The notes beneath the pieces are model-generated. The model was not told the DNA's origin, ran no database searches, and saw only the letters and a program-made list of their open reading frames with translations. Of a DNA stretch of 64,000 bases, positions 60,022-64,000 are shown in pieces; position 1 is the stretch's first letter; each line of letters opens with the position of its first letter. The DNA is taken from contig CAVYUG010000005.1 in NCBI GenBank assembly GCA_963771655.1, positions 62,001 to 126,000 of the forward strand, given 5' to 3'. Source of the stretch: JAWVFM01 sp963771655. Its GTDB lineage: Bacteria > Actinomycetota > Thermoleophilia > Solirubrobacterales > 70-9. The position numbers were made by a program, and so were the translations under genes.

Positions 60022-60098
60022 CCGCGACGCTGGCCTCCACCGAGACGATCGAGCGTCCCCGGACCGGCTCGCCCGGATCCGGCCTCGGCGGCAACTGG

Positions 60099-60323
60099 AT
60101 GGTGATCGTCCTGAACGATGATCACAACACCTTCGACCACGTCGCCAAGACCCTGGCGAACGTGATCCCGGGCGTCAACCTCGACGCCGGCTACAGCTTC
60201 GCCGACCGGATCCACAACTCCGGCCGGGCCACGGTCTGGACCGGTCCCCGCGAGCCCGCCGAGCTCTACTGGGAGCAGTTGGAGAGCGCCGGCCTCACCA
60301 TGGCGCCGTTGGAACAGCACTGA
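60099..60323 (+). CDS. clpS: ClpS-like Clp protease adaptor
   Basis: 74 residues from the ATG at 60099. The ClpS core is visible: MVIVLNDDHNTFDHVAKTLANVIPGV, then AGYSFADRIHNSGRATVWTGPREPAELYWEQLESAGL. The DDHNTFD segment corresponds to the N-degron-binding pocket region (NDD-x-T). In-frame codons continue upstream to the preceding stop (TLASTETIERPRTGSPGSG) without ATG, GTG or TTG; a CTG at 60030 could provide the usual flexible N-terminal tail needed to engage ClpA/ClpC. So either the tail is missing or a rare start is used. Confidence 0.8.
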   Translation: MVIVLNDDHNTFDHVAKTLANVIPGVNLDAGYSFADRIHNSGRATVWTGPREPAELYWEQLESAGLTMAPLEQH

Positions 60324-60359
60324 ATGGCAGCGAGAGGAATGGGGTCGGAATCCCCGTGC

Positions 60360-60407
60360 TTCGTTGTGGAGTTTTCGGGGCTATAGCCCCGAAAACCCTC
60401 CAACGAA
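60360..60407. repeat. Long palindrome with GGGGCTATAGCCCC core (copy D)
   Basis: A 26-bp perfect palindrome at 60371-60396, centred on CTATAG with outer GTTTTC/GAAAAC, is extended by GGA/TCC and TTCGTT (60360-60365) / AACGAA (60402-60407). It lies between the convergent clpS and 60474-60860 genes. The GGGGCTATA core matches copies A-C but the arms differ. The A/T runs on both sides would let it serve as a bidirectional terminator. Confidence 0.75.
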
Positions 60408-60473
60408 TCCAGTGGCGCTTCCCAGTTGTGCCGTTCGCAGGGCCGGGCGGGCCCCAGCGGATCGAGCGCTGGC

Positions 60474-60860
60474 CTAGAACCGCGGCCGCGGCGCCAGGGT
60501 CACGGGCTGGTCGGTCCGCGGGGAGATGCCCGCCCCGTGCACGCTCTCGCGCCGGGGCCGCGCGAAACGGCGCCGGATCGGCTCGCGGCTGCCGAGCTGG
60601 TCCGCGCGCAGCTCCAGCAGCGCGCGGAGCTCGACGGTGCGGCTGAACGGATCGGCGACGAACGAGCCGGTCGCGAGCGAGAGCAGAGCGAGCGGCGTTC
60701 CCTCGACCTCGGCGACGAGCCACGGGCCGTCCGGCAGGCGCTGGGAGTCGCGGGCGGCCACCACGGCCAGGCGGTGATCGTCATCGGCGTCGCTCCAGCG
60801 GATCGAGACGCCGGCCGTTCCGTAGCTGTGGTTTGCGGTTGTCTTGCGGCGGTTGAACAT
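60474..60860 (-). CDS. Hypothetical protein, 128 aa
   Basis: 128 residues from the ATG at 60858-60860, supported by GGAGG six bases upstream. The N-terminus is basic (MFNRRKTTANHSYG). The middle reads VSIRWSDADDDHRLAVVAARDSQRLPDGPWLVAEVEGTPLALLSLATGSFVADPFSRTVELRALLELRADQLG, a pattern I have seen in small actinobacterial proteins, and the C-terminus is Arg-rich and disordered. No motif points to a function. Divergent from the LysR gene; the 100-bp gap holds the LysR-type repeats. Confidence 0.65.
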   Translation of the reverse strand: MFNRRKTTANHSYGTAGVSIRWSDADDDHRLAVVAARDSQRLPDGPWLVAEVEGTPLALLSLATGSFVADPFSRTVELRALLELRADQLGSREPIRRRFARPRRESVHGAGISPRTDQPVTLAPRPRF

Positions 60861-60953
60861 CTCGTACCTCCAACGTCGGCGGGGCCGGTTTCGTGATGTC
60901 TCCACGATCCCACCGCCTGTGAATAAGCGCAACAGGAAGTTCTATTGGCCCTG

Positions 60954-60968
60954 ATAAGCTGTGCTTAT
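60954..60968. promoter_or_regulatory. LysR operator candidate over its own start
   Basis: Perfect inverted repeat ATAAGC-TGT-GCTTAT at 60954-60968, with a further ATAAGC at 60923-60928, 31 bp upstream in direct orientation. The right arm runs into the ATG of the LysR gene at 60967. Position and spacing suit a LysR autoregulatory and activation site for the divergent gene. Confidence 0.6.
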
Positions 60969-61938
60969 GCTCGACGCGAAGCGGCTGAGGATCCTGAGCG
61001 AGGTCGCCTGCAGGGGCTCGTTCTCGGGCGCCGCCGACACTCTCTACATGTCGCAATCGGCCGTGAGCCAGCAGATCGCGACTCTGGAGCGCGAGGTCGG
61101 CATGCCGCTGCTCGACCGCGCCAACGGCGGCCCGCGCCTCACTGCCGCGGGCGAGGCCCTCGTCGGGCACGCCGAGGCGGTGATGGCGCGGCTCGAGGAA
61201 GCTGAGCGCGAGCTGGGTGCGATCGCCGGTCTCGAGGCAGGACGGCTGCGGATCGCGAGCTTCCCGAGCGCGAGCGCGACCCTCGTCACGGGCGCCCTAT
61301 CGAGGTATCGCGCCCGCTATCCCGGCATCGACCTCCACTTCTCGGAGTACGAGCCGGAGGACTCGGTCCCGCTTCTGCGGCGGGGGGAGATCGACCTCGC
61401 GGTTGTCTTCGATTACCCGGCGATTCCGGCCGAGGCGGAGCGTGACCTCGAGCGCGAGCTGCTCCTTACCGAGTCGATGTACATCGCCCTCCCCGCCGGG
61501 CACGCGCTAGCCGATGCTCCGACGGTGAGCATCGCGGAGCTGGCCGACGCGCCGTGGCTTTGCAGCAAGCGCCCGAGCTCGTGCTCGGAGATGGTCATGG
61601 TCGCCTGCCGAGAGGCCGGCTTCGAGCCCCGGGTCGAGTTCGAGAGCGACGACTACTCGGTGCTTCAGGGCTTCGTGGCCGGCGGCCTCGGCGTGACGCT
61701 TTTGCCCGACCTCGCGCTCGCGAGCCTGCGAGCCGACGTCGTCGTGCGCCCCGTCGAACCGGTGACGCCGCAGCGCCGCGTCTGGGCCACGATCAGAGGC
61801 GAGGGCTCCCGCTCGCCGGCGGCCGACGCGATGGTCGACGTGCTCCGCGCCGAGGGTGAGCGCCTCGCGGGCGAGGCCGCGAGCGCCGCGGCGGCGCCCG
61901 GAGGTGCCTCCCGCCGCCGTCGGCGAGTCGCCGCATAG
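60967..61938 (+). CDS. LysR-family transcriptional regulator
   Basis: 323 residues from the ATG at 60967; the GTG at 60961 is an alternative. N-terminal winged HTH: AKRLRILSEVACRGSFSGAADTLYMSQSAVSQQIATLEREVGMPLLDRANGGPRLTAAGEAL (residues 4-65). The effector domain of two Rossmann-like lobes follows (GRLRIASFPSASATLVTGALSRYRARYPGIDLHFSE; GEIDLAVVFDYP; FVAGGLGVTLLPDLAL). It is tetrameric by family precedent and usually activates a divergent gene, here the 128-residue hypothetical. The effector is unknown. Confidence 0.93.
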   Translation: MLDAKRLRILSEVACRGSFSGAADTLYMSQSAVSQQIATLEREVGMPLLDRANGGPRLTAAGEALVGHAEAVMARLEEAERELGAIAGLEAGRLRIASFPSASATLVTGALSRYRARYPGIDLHFSEYEPEDSVPLLRRGEIDLAVVFDYPAIPAEAERDLERELLLTESMYIALPAGHALADAPTVSIAELADAPWLCSKRPSSCSEMVMVACREAGFEPRVEFESDDYSVLQGFVAGGLGVTLLPDLALASLRADVVVRPVEPVTPQRRVWATIRGEGSRSPAADAMVDVLRAEGERLAGEAASAAAAPGGASRRRRRVAA

Positions 61939-62019
61939 CCCAATCGGCTCCGCGTCGGACCTCGGTAACGCACCGGCTACAGCGCTAAAGCAGGCACTCC
62001 TCCTCGTCGATGGGTTTGC

Positions 62020-63378
62020 GTGCGTTTCCGAGCGTCGCTTTCCATCGGCACGCTGGTACTCGCCGGCCTGTGTCTGTCGGCGCCGGCCGCGGTCGCTGCA
62101 AGCACGCCGCAAACGACGGTTCTGCGGCCCTCCTCCTATCGAGGCGGAACGTTCTTATTCCGGCTCGGTCGCCTCGCGGTTTCCACGACTCCATCGGCGA
62201 CGTTGAGCCCGGGAGGCAAACGGCTCCGGTCGACGGTGGTCGCGCGGGCCCTTCGCATCGGGGCGGTTCGGGTGCGTCGCGGCGCGTTTCGACCCCCGGC
62301 GCCGCGTCGACTTACGATCGCCGATTTGGCCCGCTACCGGCTACGCATGTCGCCGCCCCCACCGCCATCCCCGACCCCTCAACCCCCGCCGCCCTCCGGG
62401 CTCCGCATAGCGGTCGCCGGCAATCGGTTGGTCGACGGAACTGGCTCAACGATCGCGCTCCATGGCGTCAACATCTCCGGCACGCAGTGGCAGTGCCTTT
62501 ACGGCCAGGCATTCGACGGCCCCAGCGACGACGCGAGCATCGAGGCGATGGTCGCCTGGCACATCAACGCGGTTCGGATTCCGCTCAACGAGGACTGTTG
62601 GCTCGGAATCAACGGCGCGCCCGCTGACGTCGCCAACTATCACTCGACGATCCGCGATTACGTCGACCGGCTCCATGCTCACGGGCTGTACGCGATCCTC
62701 AACCTCCACTGGAGCGCACCGGGGAACCTGCTTTCGGACATCGGACCCCGACCCAGGCACTCCGGGTTCTTCGGCATGGCCGATGCAGACCACGCTCCGA
62801 CGTTCTGGTCCTCAATGGCGTCCTATTTCAAGGACGACCACGCGGTCCTATTCGATCTCTACAACGAACCCAACAACATCTCGTGGAGCTGCCTGCGTGA
62901 TGGCTGTTTGGTTCCGGCGACGTCCCAACATGACGCCTTCCAATCAGCCGGAATGCAGCAGATGCTCGACGCGGTACGCAGCACCGGAGCAACTCAACCC
63001 GTGATGGTCGCGGGGCTTGGGTTGGCCTCCGTGCTCGGGCAATCGTGGATCGACTCCAGACCTTCTGACCCGCTCCACCAGCTCGTGGCGTCGGCGCACC
63101 TCTATGGCACCGCCCCGGCGTCAGAGAAGAACGTCGGCGTCGTTGCGACGCAATTTCCCGTCGTTGCCGGCGAAATCGGCGAGAAGAACTGCGCCCACAA
63201 CGTGCTCGACGCGCTCCTGCCCTCACTCGACCAGCAAGGCGTTTCGTACCTCGCCTGGGCATGGTTCGCGGACGACTGCGCAGCGGATCCGGCCTTGATC
63301 AGTGACTACGCCGGGACTCCGACGAACTACGGGGTCGGATACCGCGATCACCTGCTGGCGACGTTCCCAGCCCCTTAG
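62020..63378 (+). CDS. Secreted GH5-family glycoside hydrolase
   Basis: 452 residues, GTG start. Signal peptide at about 5-27 (SLSIGTLVLAGLCLSAPAAVAA), a basic N-terminal region, a proline linker (SPPPPPSPTPQPPPP, about 108-122) and then the catalytic TIM barrel. GH5 features: GSTIALHGVNISGTQW, AVRIPLNEDCW near 187, YAILNLHWSAPG near 222, VLFDLYNEPNNISW near 283 with acid/base Glu, SAHLYG near 362, and FPVVAGEIGEKNC near 382 with nucleophile Glu. It hydrolyses beta-glucans or mannans outside the cell. It lies next to acyltransferases for surface sugars at the window's right edge. Confidence 0.92.
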   Translation: MRFRASLSIGTLVLAGLCLSAPAAVAASTPQTTVLRPSSYRGGTFLFRLGRLAVSTTPSATLSPGGKRLRSTVVARALRIGAVRVRRGAFRPPAPRRLTIADLARYRLRMSPPPPPSPTPQPPPPSGLRIAVAGNRLVDGTGSTIALHGVNISGTQWQCLYGQAFDGPSDDASIEAMVAWHINAVRIPLNEDCWLGINGAPADVANYHSTIRDYVDRLHAHGLYAILNLHWSAPGNLLSDIGPRPRHSGFFGMADADHAPTFWSSMASYFKDDHAVLFDLYNEPNNISWSCLRDGCLVPATSQHDAFQSAGMQQMLDAVRSTGATQPVMVAGLGLASVLGQSWIDSRPSDPLHQLVASAHLYGTAPASEKNVGVVATQFPVVAGEIGEKNCAHNVLDALLPSLDQQGVSYLAWAWFADDCAADPALISDYAGTPTNYGVGYRDHLLATFPAP

Positions 63379-63884
63379 GCGTCCCGCGGGCCCTGGTCGG
63401 AGGCCACGGCTCTGGCCGGGTTGCCGATGACCGTGGCTCCTGCGGGCACGTCGCGGGTGACCACCGCGCCCGCACCGACCATCGCGCCTTCCCCGATGTG
63501 CACCCCACCCACAATCACGGCTCCTGATCCGAGCGACGCGCCCTGTCCGACCTCTGTCGCCTCCAGCTCGTAGTCGTCGGACGCCTTCAGCTTGCCCTCG
63601 GACGAGGTGGCGCGCGGCTGCTTGTCGTTCGTGAAGACGACCCCGTGGCCTATGAAGACTCCGTCGCCGATCGTCACGCCATCGCAGATGAAGCTGTGGC
63701 TCTGGACCTTGCAGTCCGAGCCGATCGAGGATCCGCTCTGGATCTCGACGAAGGGCCCGACGCGGGTCCGCGAGCCGATCCGGCACCCATACAGGTTCGT
63801 GAACGAAAGGACGACGACGTCGGCGCCAAATGACACGCCGTAGATGAGACGGTAGGGGGCTTCGTTGACTGGTCCGGTAGCCAT
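63375..63884 (-). CDS. Hexapeptide-repeat N-acetyltransferase (WbpD-like)
   Basis: 169 residues. Left-handed beta-helix from about residue 20: ADVVVLSFTNLYGCRIGSRTRVGPFVEIQSGSSIGSDCKVQSHSFICDGVTIGDGVFIGHGVVFTNDKQPRA, then VGQGASLGSGAVIVGGVHIGEGAMVGAGAVVTRDVPAGATVIGNPARAV. The FTNDKQPRA loop and the length match UDP-amino-sugar N-acetyltransferases such as WbpD, which build surface-polysaccharide precursors. Convergent with the GH5 gene (4-bp overlap). It suggests that a polysaccharide locus continues beyond the right edge. Confidence 0.88.
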   Translation of the reverse strand: MATGPVNEAPYRLIYGVSFGADVVVLSFTNLYGCRIGSRTRVGPFVEIQSGSSIGSDCKVQSHSFICDGVTIGDGVFIGHGVVFTNDKQPRATSSEGKLKASDDYELEATEVGQGASLGSGAVIVGGVHIGEGAMVGAGAVVTRDVPAGATVIGNPARAVASDQGPRDA

Positions 63885-64000
63885 CGCGATCTAAGCCTAT
63901 GGGGCCATGGGCGGCGCCTGGCAAACTCGCCACATCGCCGCAAGCCCATCCCGGCGCGTGCCTATATTGCGCTCATCCCCCGCCGGTACCGCATTCTCTT
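63885..64000. other. Right-edge intergenic stretch
   Basis: 116 bp upstream of the acetyltransferase gene up to the window edge. TATATT at 63963-63968 could be part of a promoter; no gene start, repeat or RNA is recognised. Confidence 0.4.

Overview
The window is about 70% GC with short gaps, frequent GTG/TTG starts and many 1-4 bp stop/start overlaps. Gene content includes an F420-type luciferase-like oxidoreductase, a GAP-family membrane protein, an Rv2578c-type radical SAM gene, an rpf-like transglycosylase behind a c-di-AMP riboswitch, and Streptomyces-like ethylmalonyl-CoA pathway enzymes. Together these point to a chromosome of an actinomycetote, most likely Thermoleophilia/Solirubrobacterales. 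This placement is inferred from content, not from a marker gene. No rRNA, tRNA, CRISPR array or prophage was seen.

Layout. 0-3 kb: a response-regulator tail and the K+ transporter Kup. 3-6.2 kb: an MpaB-family oxygenase with its TetR regulator, then a MarR regulator divergent from YceI and an FMN reductase, with readable operators in both. 6.2-9.4 kb: a cytochrome P450 beside an alpha-dioxygenase-like heme peroxidase. 9.5-13.2 kb: a c-di-AMP riboswitch and secreted transglycosylase, a cysteine-less AhpD-like protein, glutamine synthetase and PhzF. 13.3-17 kb: a DUF1800/DUF1501/blue-copper export cluster. 17-25.8 kb: a YyaL-type protein, an ACT/ring-cleaving dioxygenase/MhqD-like esterase operon, an HxlR regulator, two trypsin-like PDZ proteases, a truncated globin and an amidohydrolase. 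25.3-28 kb: MarR and an MMPL exporter around a perfect operator. 28-34 kb: a frameshifted radical SAM gene under an SOS box, an MFS exporter, an acyl-CoA synthetase and membrane proteins. 34-41 kb: ferredoxin, a succinyl-CoA-synthetase-type ligase, GTP-dependent PEP carboxykinase, an XRE/nucleotidyltransferase pair and malyl-CoA lyase. 41-46.5 kb: a decay zone with a frameshifted LuxR regulator, a many-times frameshifted FAD oxidoreductase and an IS481 remnant. 47-57.4 kb: more ethylmalonyl-CoA pathway genes and a long minus-strand operon headed by B12-dependent ethylmalonyl-CoA mutase. 57.4-64 kb: acyltransferases, secreted proteins, a ClpS adaptor, LysR and a GH5 hydrolase.

How the genes work together. 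Ethylmalonyl-CoA mutase, methylsuccinyl-CoA dehydrogenase, mesaconyl-CoA hydratase and malyl/methylmalyl-CoA lyase are four of the distinctive steps of the ethylmalonyl-CoA pathway for acetyl-CoA assimilation. PEP carboxykinase and the CoA ligase would link its C4 products to gluconeogenesis. Crotonyl-CoA carboxylase/reductase is not in the window. A second theme is redox and quinone stress: MarR/YceI/FMN reductase, HxlR, ring-cleaving dioxygenase with MhqD-like esterase, several flavin monooxygenases and a globin. Regulatory DNA is unusually legible: six regulator genes sit beside perfect or near-perfect inverted repeats. A family of palindromes sharing a GGGGCTAT core recurs in intergenic DNA.
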